From Cephalotrichum gorgonifer (lineage: Eukaryota; Ascomycota; Sordariomycetes; Microascales; Microascaceae): a DNA stretch of 64,000 bases. Positions 22,202 to 34,300 of the stretch are shown here, piece by piece. The position numbers were made by a program, and so were the translations under genes. The notes under the pieces were generated by a model that saw only the letters and a list, made by a program, of their open reading frames with translations, made no database searches and was not told where the DNA came from. The stretch covers positions 1,766,693 through 1,830,692 of the forward strand of contig ONZQ02000004.1 of NCBI GenBank assembly GCA_900312665.1. The letters run 5' to 3'. Position 1 is the first letter of the stretch. Each line of letters starts with the position of its first letter.

Positions 22202-24561
22202 AAGGGGCGGCTACTTAAGCGCCATGCAAGCCACGTTTGAAGCGAAGCGAAAGGCGCGAGGGTCCTGAGAGGTAACCTTGGTGTGGCTTGAAGTTATTAA
22301 ATGGGGGCCGCCTTGGCCCAGCCCGGCGGAATAATGGATTTGCTTCTGGATTTAGTATGCGATAGCCTGGCCTGCCACACATTCCCTCCACAGGATGAGT
22401 GGGCTAGTGTTTCGTGTGGAAAGTAGAATACCGATTCGTCTGGCGATAATGGCCAGTTTCAGCTACTATCGGGGCTGGAAGCTTCATTGGAGGTTCTTGA
22501 CACTTCTTGAGGCCTCACAGGCTCACAGTCTTGTTCTCCTACCATACGTGCTACCCCTGGCTATGTAGTCCGAGTCGCCCCCAGGTTGCCTTCTGTCGAA
22601 GCATTCACGCTTGAGACCTAGCCTGATCTAGGAGCAAGGTTGGCCTGGTTCATTAATCCACTTCCGGAGGGCGGGCTATCTAAGTATATGGAGCTATTAA
22701 CGCTCCTTGCTCCATCTTGCTCCTCGAGAATGGACGTTATGATCTTCTACACACATCTGCGGACTCAGGAAATGGAATCTTGCGTCTTAGTGGGGTATTT
22801 TATGTATGTTTTGAGGAGGACGACTGGCTCAAGATGATGACAGACTGGAGCGAGGGTGACTGCTGATACACAGCCAGGATATGACTCGTGGTCAAGAGAA
22901 ATCGATATGCCTTCTCAGAACATACTTGTATTCTTTTTTGGCCACTCCAATAATGACACCAAGAAAAACTTCTACTCTCGTATGGCTACGCCTATAACCA
23001 ACACACTTACCTCAGGAAATGACAGTGAATGGTTTACTCATTCGTCAGCTGGTGTATGAACAACGCAAGCCTTCTATCGGAACTCGCGTTTACAAACCTG
23101 CAGGGTAAGAAGGCCCAATACTCAAGCCCTAGTACCGGAGTATTTTGGGCCTATCAAAGGATTTCAATATCCTGTACCGGTATAGAAAGTGCTGACATCG
23201 TGCATGAGCGTCCCGAAATTCCGGGGCTGAGGCTTGGCTTGCATTGGATGGCGTCTAGACGTCCTATCAAGGTTTAGCTGTCTGAGTATTAGAAATAGTG
23301 CTATAGATATGATACAAATTCCTAGGTGAGCGAGAGTATTGTTTTATCGGGGCTGGGGGAAGGGGCCGGTTATACCAGAGTTTCTCCCAAAACCAAGGAC
23401 GTCGTGCACTCGGAACCATAGGCAATCCTGGCTCATCGGAATCATTCTTGACATTCTCTCCACAACCTTTTAGAATGGGTCAGCCTGTCTAACCACTCGC
23501 CCAAAAAAAGTCGCGAGCTAACATAAGGGAGCTCTCTGGAATGTGGTCTATATTTATGCCCAAAATCTCGGTATAAAATCACTAGGGGCTGGGCTTGTAA
23601 TACTACGTGCGAAGACCGGAGCAAATCCATATAAAATGAATAGAATAGTAGCTACACCGAACACTCCCTTTCATATTGCATAGACTCCCACTGGAATCTC
23701 AAGGATGTCCTCTTCATGGCTTGTCTGTTTAACATCTATGTGCACTGGACGAAGTTGGTTTAGCTCTAGGTGAGGTGAGGTTCGAAAGGTAAGAAAAGTT
23801 TGCGAATGAAGCAGCACACCGTAGTGCAGTTCACTATTCAAGTACCCAATTGCTTCTATCTCTTATCTAGTAGGCCATTTCCTCATCCCAGCATGTTACC
23901 ACCCACCGGGACAAACTCGACGGTGCATCTAAGCCAAGGTATATGGGAGGCATGAGGCTCATAGAAAGTTTGGGGAAAGGAGTTTAAGGCTGGAGTTTAT
24001 TTAGGGGCTTATTACCAGAGTTGAGTTCCGTCTTGGAAAAGGAATGGGCGTCCCCAGAGTGCAGAAGGCATTTCAAGGGGTCCATTGTAAGTCATCATTG
24101 CTAAGGTCCAACTTTTTATGTCGTATCCTCGAGGCTCTCCGTAAGGTAACATCGAAGGATGCAGTTCTCTGATTGGCCTACGTCGCCGATCGGGTTTGTT
24201 TGTCTCCCGACTCATAGTGACCTTTAATATTATACGCAATGCTTTGACATCATAGCATCGGACCACCAAGGTGCCGGCCCCATAAATCCGGGGTAACAAG
24301 GGTCGCGAGTGGACCAAACGGTGACAAATGGCACAGTGCGACCTGCTGCACACCATATTTTGGACAAGCCACCCCGGTCCGCACGGCATCGGCGTGACAT
24401 GAAGTCCGTCCCCTTTTCCCCCCTCTCTCTCCCATTAAGAAGTCGTTCTATACGTGGCGCGTCTTCTTCCCTTTGTCACACTTATCCCAAACATCGACAA
24501 CGCCCCCGTCAATTCTACCACCCTCGCCGCCCGAAGAATAACCCCGAGCACCAGTAAAGCG

Positions 24562-25314
24562 ATGGTCTCGACACGCTCCTCTTCCAAGCGATCCTCTGCC
24601 GGCCCCGACCCTACCTGGTCCCACAAGCCGACGGGCCTGACCCTCCTGTGGCTCGCCATCTCGCTGGTCCTAGTGGCGTGGGACACGGGGTACGTCCTCC
24701 TGCGGCCGCACACTATGGAGGGCGGGTTCCTCCACGAGCCGATATGGGTGCCATACAAGCTCTACGGGACGATCGACCACGTATACGGGTGGAAGGCGTG
24801 GGACCGGGGAGATGGATTCACGGGCGCGCAGGGGGCGATGAATCTCGTGGAGACTACCATGTATCTGGTTTACCTGTGGATGTGGAGGCAGGGGAAGGAC
24901 ACCGAGGGGAGGATTACTGGGAGGGCGGGCGGGCTTGCGCTGCTCGTGGGGTGGGCGGCCGCTGTTATGACGCTCAGCAAGACGGTGCTCTACTGTATGT
25001 GTCCCTTCGTCCTTGGCGCCAAGGAGGATGGAGGGGGTAGGGTATGTTGCTAACGGTACCAGGGCTCAACGAGTACTACTCGGGCTTCGACAACATCGGC
25101 CACAACGACGCCGTGACACTCTTCTTCCTCTGGATCATTCCAAAGTATGTTCCATGTTCCCCCGACTACCCTGGGGATCCGCCCTAATGGGAGCCTTTGT
25201 CTAACTGTTGTCTTTAGTGGTGCCTGGCTCGTTCTGCCTAGCTACATGATCTACTCAATGGGCGGCGACATCCTCGATGCCTTTACTGTTGCGAGCCGGA
25301 CGAAGTCGGAGTAA
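24562..25314 (+). CDS. Four-helix membrane protein, family uncertain
   Basis: Exons 24562-24994, 25063-25144 and 25218-25314 join in phase to 612 bases, 203 residues. The ATG at 24562 begins MVSTRSSSKRSSAG, a basic cytosolic tail. Four hydrophobic segments follow: LTLLWLAISLVLVAWDTGYV, NLVETTMYLVYLWMW, GLALLVGWAAAVMTLSKTVL and VTLFFLWIIPNGAWLVLPSY. Between the first two lies a conserved-looking loop with WDTGYVLLRPH, KLYGTIDHVYGWKAW and DGFTGAQGAMNLVET. Small size, four helices and charged residues inside helices recall the EXPERA/EBP sterol-isomerase fold, but the diagnostic His and Glu pattern of that family is not clearly visible, so this is a weak suggestion. It more likely belongs to an unnamed fungal membrane family. 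Both introns are about 70 bases. Confidence 0.8.
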
Positions 25315-26311
25315 CCGGGGACGGAAGTGAAAGCTCTCAGCTCCCGGGGACCGGGGGGATCAGATGTGATTAATGGGAATGGGAAGAAAATATCTTGTGG
25401 ACACGCTCGGTCTATGCGGTTTATTATATACTAATCTATGCCGGGGATGAGGTGCACGGTGGCTTATTAGTCGTATGAGCGTATATCCAACGGCCCGTAT
25501 TTTGGCATGTTCCTCAGAATGGAAAGGCGGAAGTACGTGTAGAGCTCAACGTCGGGTCCAACCGGTGGTGGTGATCCAGCTCCTATGGGTTTTTATTGTC
25601 GTAGGTGATAAGAGTACTCGCTCCGATACAACGTCTTGATTCTCAAAAGATGGGCAAAATCTGTGCTGACGCTCCGAAAGCTCATCACTACCCTCACCTT
25701 CTCCTTTCATTCATGGTTTTATCTCGGCTCGCCTCAATGACGGTAGATTGAAACAAGAAGTGTCTTAATTTTTTGGTCTTCCGGTCTTTCGAGAATATCT
25801 TCCTAGTGGATCCTTTCCCCAGTTGCAGCCCATACTACCTGTGGTGTTGCTTTGGGGTGGTGTCCGGAGCCCCACCGGGAGGAATCCTCCGAGAGGTTCG
25901 TGTCAGGGGCCGGAGATCGGCCCGCACTCACTAATCTTAAATCCTAATCCCCCTTCCCCTCATTTTTTTTCTCGCTTTTCGCGGTGTTTCGTCTTATCGG
26001 ATTCGTTTCCTTGTGGTGTCGGCAGTTAGGTGTGACACCTTGATGTCGATCGTACATGGATATCAGCCCGCCTATATGAGGTGAAACGGCATGAGGGCCG
26101 ATCTGGGGGGACGGACCGGCACGGGGAGACCTGAGTGGTGTGCCAGGTATAAGACGAGTGATCCCATTCCGGGGTTGAAGGAATCCCAGGCAAATCTATT
26201 GTCATTTCGTTTCGTTCACGAGCCTTTGAATCCATTAGGCCCTCGCAATCATCCAGGTGCTTCCACCGTTCCTACGCCAACTTTTCTTACAACCTTTCAT
26301 TCGTCTTTACA
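25315..26311. other. Intergenic stretch with the GH7 promoter
   Basis: About 1 kb. A TATA-like TATATG lies at 26073-26078, about 235 bases before the GH7 start. A CGG-N8-CCG inverted triplet pair at about 26088-26101 and GGGG-containing CreA-like sites nearby could bind Zn2Cys6 and carbon-catabolite regulators. These are short motifs and only suggestive. Confidence 0.45.
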
Positions 26312-27839
26312 ATGTCCTTGAAGCCAGTGGCAGCAGTGCTGCCCGGCCTCCTCCTCGGGGCCGCCGCGCAACAAATCGGCACCGCCATCCCCGAACTCCA
26401 CCCCCGCTTCCCGACCTACCGCTGCACCGTCGCCGACGGCTGCGTGGAACGGCAGACCTCGCTCGTGACCGACGCTCTCACACGCGAGTTCCACGCCGTC
26501 GATGACCCCTCCATCTCCTGCTCCACGCGGCCCTTCAACGAGGCCATCTGCCCGGATGAGGTGACATGCGCGCAGAACTGCGCGCTCGAGGGGATCGACT
26601 ACGGCGGCATTGGGGTGATGACGAGGGGAAACGCCTTGACGATGAGGCAGTACCTCTTCAACGGGACTGGCTACGATGCCGTCACGCCGAGGGTGTACCT
26701 CCTCGCCGAGGACGAGGAGAACTACGAGATGATGAAGCTCGTGAACCAGGAGCTTAGCTTCGATGTGGATATATCGCAGCTCGCGTGTGGGATGAACGGC
26801 GCGTTGTATCTTAGTGAGATGTTCGAGAACGGGGGGAAGAGCGATAGCAACCCCGCCGGCGCGGCGTACGGGACGGGGTACTGCGATGCGCAGTGCTTCA
26901 CGGATCCTACCTGGGCGAATGGTCTGGTTCGTACACCCCAACCCCAATCCCAATCCCAGCGTCAACCCCTACCTGAATCTGAACCTCACCCAGAAAGGGT
27001 GAGTCTAAGAAATCGAGAGTGTTGCTAACCCTCCACCGCACGTACAGCCAAACCTAAACGACTCGGGCATCTGCTGCAACGAGATGGACATCTGGGAGGC
27101 CAACTCTCGCAGTCAAGTTTACACGCCGCACACCTGCAGCGGTGTCGGGTCCTTCCTCTGCACGGGGGACGAGTGCGCGCGCGAGGGCGTGTGCGACAAG
27201 TCCGGGTGCGGCTTCAACCCGTACCGGACCGGCGCGACAGGGTTCTACGGGCTCGGCGGCGACTTCGACGTCGACACCTCGAGGCCCTTCACCGTCGTCA
27301 CGCAGTTCATCAGCGACAACGAGTCGGCCGAGGGGGCCCTGACCGAAATCAAGAGGCTGTACGTGCAGGACGGGCGGGTCATCGAGAACGTCCCCGCCAC
27401 CGAGGGCGGAGAGGGGCCCGGGACCGTGACGGACGAGTTCTGCACCGATAACGGGGCGGACGACTTCCTGAGGCTCGGGGGCCTGAAGACGATGGGGGAG
27501 TCCCTGCAGCGGGGCATGGTCCTGATCTTCAGTATATGGAACAGCCCGGGGGACTTTATGGAGTGGCTGGACTCTGGGGAGGCGGGGCCGTGCTCGGATA
27601 CAGAGGGCGACCCGGTGCAGATCGTGAGGGATAGGCCGGACCTGTCGGTCACCTTCTCCAACATCCGGATCGGCGAGATCGGGAGCACGTTCGATACTGA
27701 GTCCGGGGCCGGAGCACTGGTAGAGGCGGAGGCGGGGGCGGCGACGGCGGAGCAGAGCGCGTCGCAGGCCGGAGATCTCAGCCTCCCGACTACGGCCGGC
27801 GTAGCGCTGATTATTGGATTCTACGCTCTCTTCTGGTAA
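26312..27839 (+). CDS. Glycoside hydrolase family 7, endoglucanase-like, GPI-anchor type
   Basis: GH7 enzymes cleave beta-1,4-glucan with retention of configuration and are secreted. A signal peptide starts MSLKPVAAVLPGLLLGAAAQ. Family landmarks follow: EDEENYEMMKLVNQELSFDV, CGMNGALYLSEM, GTGYCDAQC, the catalytic EMDIWE, YTPHTC, GCGFNPYRTG and RPFTVVTQF. With exons 26312-26926 and 27048-27839 the protein is 468 residues, with nucleophile Glu217, Asp219 and acid/base Glu222. This short splice form (donor GTTCGT, 121-base intron) gives the same NG-to-CC spacing as Trichoderma-type endoglucanase I, and LSEM also fits endoglucanases rather than cellobiohydrolases. A stronger donor GTGAGT at 26999 is also in phase and would add 24 residues. 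No cellulose-binding module or linker is present; instead the C-terminus is Ala/Ser-rich and ends with a hydrophobic stretch (TTAGVALIIGFYALFW), the layout of a GPI signal. Confidence 0.93.
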
Positions 27840-28345
27840 GCACCGGCTGGCTACGGCTACCGGAGCTTGCCGGGGGGGATTTTTGTAGTCTGCAGATTGT
27901 ATGGGGTAGGTGGGTAGATGATGTGGGCCGACTTCGTAAATTAGACTTTCACCTTTGGCTGTGGAGCCTCACTTCACTTATATCAATCATATCACCTGTT
28001 TCTGAGCAAGCTCCCTTCAGTCCCGTCCTCATGACTCTGTGGGAATCATTACCTCAGTCCTACGACCATCCCTGCCCTCCAATTGGACAGTAACAGAATA
28101 CAGTAGCTCCCAATCCCCAATTGCTCTCCTCTTTCGTGACAGCGCGTTGCCCTCACCCCACATCCCAGAGCGAAAGCTCCCCCTTCCCCTCAGGCCCCTA
28201 TATCAATCGCACTGGCTTCGCCCTTCCCCATCGTAAACACGCACAAATCCCGGCCTTAGAAAACGCAACGCGCCGAGAAAAAAAACCCCAATAGAAAAGA
28301 ACATCTCTCTCCCTCCATGGGACGACGAAGCACATAACATACGGG
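27840..28345. other. Short intergenic stretch with the ADP-ribosylglycohydrolase promoter
   Basis: About 500 bases, C/T-rich near 28130-28320 as expected for a fungal promoter and leader. No coding signal was seen. Confidence 0.6.
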
Positions 28346-29350
28346 ATGTCCATAACCCGACCCCAAAGAATCACAGGGGCGCTCCTCGCCTCGCACGCCG
28401 CCGACGCCCTAGGCGCGACCCTCGAGTCCCAGTCCGCCACCGCCATCCGCGAGCGCTACCCCAACGGCCTCCGGGACATCGTCGGCGGCGGGCCGTTCGG
28501 CCTCCTCCCGGGCCAGGCGACGCACGACACGGACCTCACGCGCGCCGTCCTCCTGGCTTACCTCGACCGCGCGAGGATCAACGCCGCGGGCGGGGACCCC
28601 GACGTGGCGAGCCTCGCGGCGGGCCACATGCTCAAGTGGCTCCGGGGTGACTGGCCCGAGCGCAGGCAGGGCCGGAAGCCCGTGCACGTGGGCAAGACGA
28701 CGCTGGAGGGGCTGCAGAAGTACGGGGAGACGGGGGAGTACGTGGGCAGCGGCGGGGCGGGGGGCGAGGGCAAGGCGGGGAACGGGTCGCTGATGCGGTG
28801 CCTGCCCACCGGCCTGTTCGAGGAGGACGCCGACAGGCTCCTCCTGGACTCGGTGGCCATCTCGGCCATCACGCACGCCGACGAGCGGTGCACGGTCAGC
28901 TGCGCGGCGTACAACGCCATTGCGCGGGACCTGGTGGCGGGGCGGACGCCGCAGGAGGCGGTCGAGAGCGGGCTCGAGGTCGCGAGGAAGCTGGAGAAGG
29001 ACACGGCCGTCGCCGACGCTATCGAGCTGGGGAAGAAGTTCTCCATCGCCGACATGGCGGCCAATGGGCCGGTCGGGCTGCCGAGCGAGGCCTCGGGCTT
29101 CGTGCTCGAGTCGCTCGCCATCGCAGTCGCGGCTGTGCTAGACAAGAGGCCCCTGGAGGACGTCGTCATAGATGTGGTGCGCATCGGGGGCGACACAGAC
29201 ACGAACGCCGCAATCGCCGCGGGGCTGCTGGGCGCGCGGGACGGCGAGGACGCGGTGCCCGAGCGGTGGGTTGGAAGGCTGCAGTTCGGCGACGACTTTG
29301 CCGAGATTGTGTCGCATATTCTGACGACTGAGTCGGGCTCGAGCGGATGA
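28346..29350 (+). CDS. ADP-ribosylglycohydrolase family protein
   Basis: Members of the ADP-ribosylglycohydrolase (ARH/DraG) superfamily remove ADP-ribose from proteins or related compounds using two magnesium ions. A single exon encodes 334 residues, a typical length. Landmarks are RITGALLASHAADALGATLE at the start, THDTDLT at 59-65, GNGSLMR at 145-151, SAITHADERC around 173-182 and GGDTDTNAAIAAGLLGA at 281-297. The last provides the Asp pair of the metal site. The N-terminal metal motif is normally T-D-D-T and here reads T-H-D-T, an unusual change. No signal peptide or membrane segment is present, so it is probably cytosolic or nuclear. The gene lacks introns and is very GC-rich, but neighbouring exons are similar, so this alone does not show transfer from bacteria. 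Confidence 0.92.
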   Translation: MSITRPQRITGALLASHAADALGATLESQSATAIRERYPNGLRDIVGGGPFGLLPGQATHDTDLTRAVLLAYLDRARINAAGGDPDVASLAAGHMLKWLRGDWPERRQGRKPVHVGKTTLEGLQKYGETGEYVGSGGAGGEGKAGNGSLMRCLPTGLFEEDADRLLLDSVAISAITHADERCTVSCAAYNAIARDLVAGRTPQEAVESGLEVARKLEKDTAVADAIELGKKFSIADMAANGPVGLPSEASGFVLESLAIAVAAVLDKRPLEDVVIDVVRIGGDTDTNAAIAAGLLGARDGEDAVPERWVGRLQFGDDFAEIVSHILTTESGSSG

Positions 29351-29857
29351 GGGCAAAAGGGGGGGCGTTTGCTAGTATGTTATTACTGACTTCTGGAAGG
29401 TGGGCATGGCATTAGTGGCATGTGATGGGAATGAGACTCTATGTGGGAGGGCGTGGTCCGGTGCATCTCCGGTGTGTGGCCCGGCGCACTTCCGGGGTGG
29501 TCGGCCCCACATCCGGTCTCCCGGAACCAACCCCCCCCCGGGGGCCAAAAAACAACAAAAATAGCATGCGAGGTATGAATGAGGATTTGCCGTTGTACAA
29601 GAATACGTGGAAAAAATAAGGTTGGACTCCTAGGTTCACAACAAAAAGATAAGGCTTGGAATTCGGGGGGAAATAGTCCCGGTCCGGAATCAATTTTCAT
29701 AAATATTGTCGTTGTAAAGTAACGTACACCCGAGAATGCCGAACACCGTGCACGCCATCCCAGATTCCTTATCACTAATCCTATATTCCCATTCCCATAA
29801 TCCAGACACATAAGTTTCTGGGCCCCTCCTCGCTCTTTCGACCCTTTGGCCTTCTCT
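29351..29857. other. Convergent intergenic stretch
   Basis: About 500 bases between two convergent genes. It has a C run followed by a G run near 29530 that could fold into a hairpin. No coding signal was seen. Confidence 0.6.
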
Positions 29858-31328
29858 CTAGGCCCCTCGCATGGGGAGGATGCCCACCGTGCTGCTCGTA
29901 TCCTTGCTACTATACGGGCCGTCCCTGCTACCCGGCCCCCCTGTGACCTCGGTATGTGTGTTTGCCGGGTAGAGCGAGTTCATCGTTATTGACCCTGGCG
30001 CCCAGCTCTGCTCGACGGACTTCTTGCTCCGGATGTAGCCCCTCGACCCGCTGGTGTTGTTCGATCCGTAGTGCATCGGCTTCTGGGCGTAGGAGCCTTC
30101 CCTCGAGGCGCGAATGAGGTGTGGCGTGAATAGGGGCTTCAGAGCCGGCGCGCAGGCGGTAAGAATGGCGCTGTTCACTTCTATCACTGACCAGAGGTTG
30201 ACCTGTTCTCGGGTTAGTACGAGAGTGGATTGCGGAAAAGGGGGCGGAGGGAGGGTGAGAAACGGGGCTAGACGTACAAGAATGGCCTGCTGGAACGGGT
30301 CGGTGGCGAGTGTGTACGTGTAGATACTGTGCAAGCGCGTGATGGCCATGACGGTCGCGAAGGTGCCTAACAGGAAGATGGCAAGGAGGGCGTACTTCTC
30401 CCTCTGGGGCCGGTTGATCTTGCGCAGGGTTGGGATGGGCAGGGCGATAATGAAGATGTCCGTGACGATGTTGAAGCCAGAGGTGAAGTAGAAGAAGACC
30501 GTCGTGTTGATGCAGTAGCCCTCGACGCTGTTAGGCGGGATGGCCCAGAACTTGTGCATAGGCCGGCACTGGGCGATGGTGGTGATGAAGCAGACGATGA
30601 AGAAGGCGACGTGCAAGGCCATGGTGCCCTTGCAGATGAGGCGCGTTGTTTGGCTGGCCACTAGAAAAGGGAGCGGGCTTGGTGAGCGTGAGTCCCAACT
30701 TTTGTTGAGCACGAGGCCGTCAGGTCAGGGGTGAACTATCGACTTACGGAAGCGGAGGTACATGGCCAATATGGACAGTTTGATGGCGGCGATCGCGACG
30801 TAGTAGGTGAGCTGAATAGCAAGCGTGATCTGAGTTTTGACAAAGTTAGGTTAGAAATTCAGACTCATTGGATGGTGAATCCGCCGCTCTGGCTGACCAC
30901 GAGGGTGGCAGACGAGAGAGAGGAGACATACCTTGAGAAGGTTTATCATGTTTTCCAAGCTAAGGACTGCAGAGCTGAACCCCCCTTTATTCTCCCTCAG
31001 TACCATCACCTCGGCGAGGTATCCGGCACTGCAGATCTAGATATCAGGAGTTAGAATGCAAGTTCGGGTTTTTTGCAAGAACACCCGTCGTCCTGTGCCG
31101 GCGCTTCTCCCATCGCCAGGGGCCGGCCGCCCCATCGCCGGCCTTCTTCTGCCCGTGGTGGGCTGTGCTTACCATGGCTAATATCATAAGGTAGTCGTCC
31201 CAGCCGCCTTTCCTCATCAGACCGATCCGGACAACCGACCGCGCTAGGACGAAGATGAAGGAGAGCGAGGTCAGGACGATGGTCGTGATGACCAGCCCAT
31301 TCTGGCGTTCCTGGTCTGTCTGGGGCAT
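29858..31328 (-). CDS. Rhodopsin-domain (PTH11-like) integral membrane protein
   Basis: It belongs to the large fungal seven-helix 'rhodopsin domain' family, thought to include surface-sensing receptors; ligands are mostly unknown. Exons 31328-31173, 31036-30932, 30829-30748, 30660-30278 and 30202-29858 join to 1071 bases, 356 residues. Family marks are the first helix ITTIVLTSLSFIFVLARS followed by RKGGWDDYLMI, YYVAIAAIKLSILAMYLRF, FFIVCFITTIAQCRPMHKFW with the conserved Cys, FNIVTDIFIIALPIPTLRKI and WSVIEVNSAILTACAPALKP. The cytoplasmic tail is Ser/Tyr/Gly-rich and disordered. The start at 31328 is chosen because upstream in-frame sequence is basic and helix-free. The fourth intron (75 bases) has no stop and is a multiple of three, so its retention would insert 25 residues. 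Confidence 0.9.
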
Positions 31329-34300
31329 CTCGGCGGTCTCGACTCGGCGGCGGGATTCGGGGACGGGCGGGCGCCTGCCTTCTAATTTGCACAGGGGCCC
31401 GAGATGATTTTCCTCTCTCCTTCTCCTTTTTGGCGGATGGGTGACGCGCTTCACTTCTGGTCTCGGCGAAGCAGGATGGTTTCGTTCAAAAGGTGTGTTT
31501 TGCGCCGCCTGCGGGTGGAGTTCTCACGGCAAAGGAAGGGGGGGGGGAGGGCCTCCGAGTTCGAGAGGGGGTTCCCCGGATAAATATTGGTTTTCTCGAC
31601 CCGAGCGAAGAACGCACAGTTCTCTCCGGGACGGGATGTAATTCCACGGCGATGGAGACGGCCTACCTCAGCCGGGGAAGGGAACGTGGATGGGGGGCGG
31701 GCATTACTGCTTGGACGGAGACAGGGTAAGTGTCCGTGCCAATACCACCGGTGTGCTATTATTTCGCTTATGCCCACGAGGGGAAGTGAAGGAAGGGGAA
31801 GAAGAAGGTTAATGGGAAGGGGCAGGCAGTCAATAAGGTGGCTTGCATGAGAAAAGATGGGATGGGGCAGCTGTGCCGTGTTGGAGGCGCGGCTACCAAA
31901 GAGTCTAGTACCATCATGCCGAAGGAGGCGCTGGGAGAGGCAACTGGTGACTACACACCGGTCGGGGTTCCCCTGACGAGTATTGAGTATTACGGGATCC
32001 CGTTTCCACAGTGGGGAATGTGGTGTTAGACTTTGGGTTATTGTCCACTAGTCCGTTCACACGGGACGGGATGCACGAGAATACCAACAACCAACATGGC
32101 GAGAGGGCCGTGCGCTAGCTGTCTTAGGTTCGGGCTTGAACTGGACCCCGAGTCTGGCTAAGGCCAGAGTACATTCCTTTTTACTTCTTTTCGTCTTTTC
32201 TTGCCTCGGTCTTTGACGCCACGGGCGCCTGTCTCTCTCGGGCCTCCCGCCATCGCGTTTGTCATTCAGTTTTCTGGGCACAGCTAGTGGCAACGGAACT
32301 TTCCACTCGTACATGGCGTCAGCTTTCGACGTCATGGAGGCGACTGGCAGGCGACTGTCTCGAATCTACCGAGGTATTCACTCCCTGGGAAACCTGCTAG
32401 TACGCCCACAGCCCTCATTTGGGGCGAGGAACGAATGGCTCGACCCAGGTAGGGGGGAAAGGGCCCAAGAAAGGCACTAGCCAAAAATTGCCCCAAGTTT
32501 CGATATAAACCGGCAAATGGGGTAAGCATTAACAGCGATTTCTGGAGCTGTACCGACCGCCTGGCTGCAGCTTCTCCACCACTGGTGTGAGTGGAGCCTA
32601 TGGGCTTACTTGTAAACAATGTATACCATCTGTCAAAGCGCCTCCCCCTCCCTTCTCCCTCTCTCTGTGGCAAGTCGTACGATAGGAGGGATACTATCGA
32701 TTATTGGAGGGCTCGGCTATCAGCTACTGGAAGAGAAGGCGCCATATCTGATCTTCGCCTTCGCTTGCGCCGGGAGAATCCCTGTTACACTCTTCCCGTG
32801 TTATATGGGGTTGTGAAACAGGGTTTCGCATGAATGCCTCACAGGGGAGTTACATTTTCCTCGTTTACGTGTATTGTGAGTGTTTTTTATCCGACCAGCC
32901 GGCAGGGAAAAACTTTGCTGCTCGGTAGTGGTAAGAGGAGAGAGAGCCATACATCACTTGCCCTTATACGAGCATAGGTACTAGTCTTTGGGGGAAGAAG
33001 AACAAGGAAGGGGGGGGGAGGGGGGGATTTACCCAGCTATAGGCAAGTAAAATACAAGATACAAGTATGGAGAACTCGAACTTATGAAGAATTACTCAGA
33101 CTTGTGTGCCAGCTAACTTTGCTACACCTCGGGGTAGTACCTTCTGTCATCGAAAAGTTTGGCATGCCTGAGACATTCTATGTCAGCGGCTGAGGGTGCC
33201 ACCCGTACCCGTACCCACATCTGATAATAACCAGGGCTGCGTAGTGAACGGTACCAAGCTCAACCAGGGTTGAATCGCCCGGGACACTGGTACTTTGTAC
33301 CTGTGTGTGAGTGTGTGGGTGGTGGTCTGCCATGACGAATGAACATCATATTGACAGCCCACCCACGGAGCTCGGCTCCCGGCCCCGCTCAGCCGGTGAT
33401 CCCCGTCAAGCATGAGATCCGTGTGTACTTACACAGTGTTCTCCTCACAGAACAGGTATTTCGTACTCGTAATTGCCGCTAGATAATACAAAGCTACTCG
33501 TACTTGGGGTATTTGAAATGGTCCAACCAAACTTTTGCCCGCCGTAATGCTTACTTCCCTGGTACATCCAGTTCGATATTAATGTGGAGGCTGGGCCTAC
33601 CTAAGGAGACCCGTCAAAGCGCTCGATGAGCCCTCCAAATTGGAAGAGTCCAAGTTTGCAATACGACAGGGCGCTCGTGCGTTGGGGAAACGTGAATGGT
33701 GGCTATGAGAGGCCGAATGAGAGTACGGAATGTGGTGCCGAAACCTCCATTCTCCAGCTTTACAGGGATATACTACTTACTTGGATTGATAAGTTTCTAC
33801 GAGGTGAGGTTAGCGAAGTAATTACCCTATCCGTTTGTTAAGCAAGGTACTTTCAATGGGGGCAAGTAGTTTGGATCCAACCAGGAATATCCTGGCCTAC
33901 CTGAAGTATTGATTGTGTGGTCAAAGTGTTCGTTCGCATTGACCTCCCTCCTGGTCCTCCACATTATCCCAACGGCCGTAAGCACGGTATGAGGGCGAGC
34001 TCGACGTCGCGTCCTCTCACACACACTCGCCTCGGCCTCAAGTCGCCGTCAGCCCTACCGCCGCCCCTTCGCTCTCCCCTTGCCGATCCCACCCATAAAA
34101 GGGTACGAGGTGGATTTCGGATTTCAAACTTTGGACTCGCAATGGCCGTAAAGAGTCGGCTCAGGACAGGCGCCAATATCAATTTCTGATGTGAGGAGAG
34201 ATACAGATACAGATAGAAAGAGAGAGAGAGAGAAAACGAAGGGAAGAGGGAGCGGAAGTGAGGGGAAGAGGCGTGAAGGGCCCGAGCGCAATACGCGTGT

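Larger units (their letters stand above)
21520..24561. other. Gene-poor stretch containing an assembly gap
   Basis: About 3 kb with no convincing coding sequence. It contains the N gap at 21723-22201, entered through a G-rich tract. Short frames between 22640 and 23630 have poor composition. Between 24330 and 24561 lies the likely promoter and leader of the next gene, C/T-rich near 24410-24435. Confidence 0.5.

Noticed and set aside
26297..26965. 222-codon minus-strand frame opposite GH7
   Set aside because: Shadow of the GH7 exon, whose plus-strand motifs are unambiguous.
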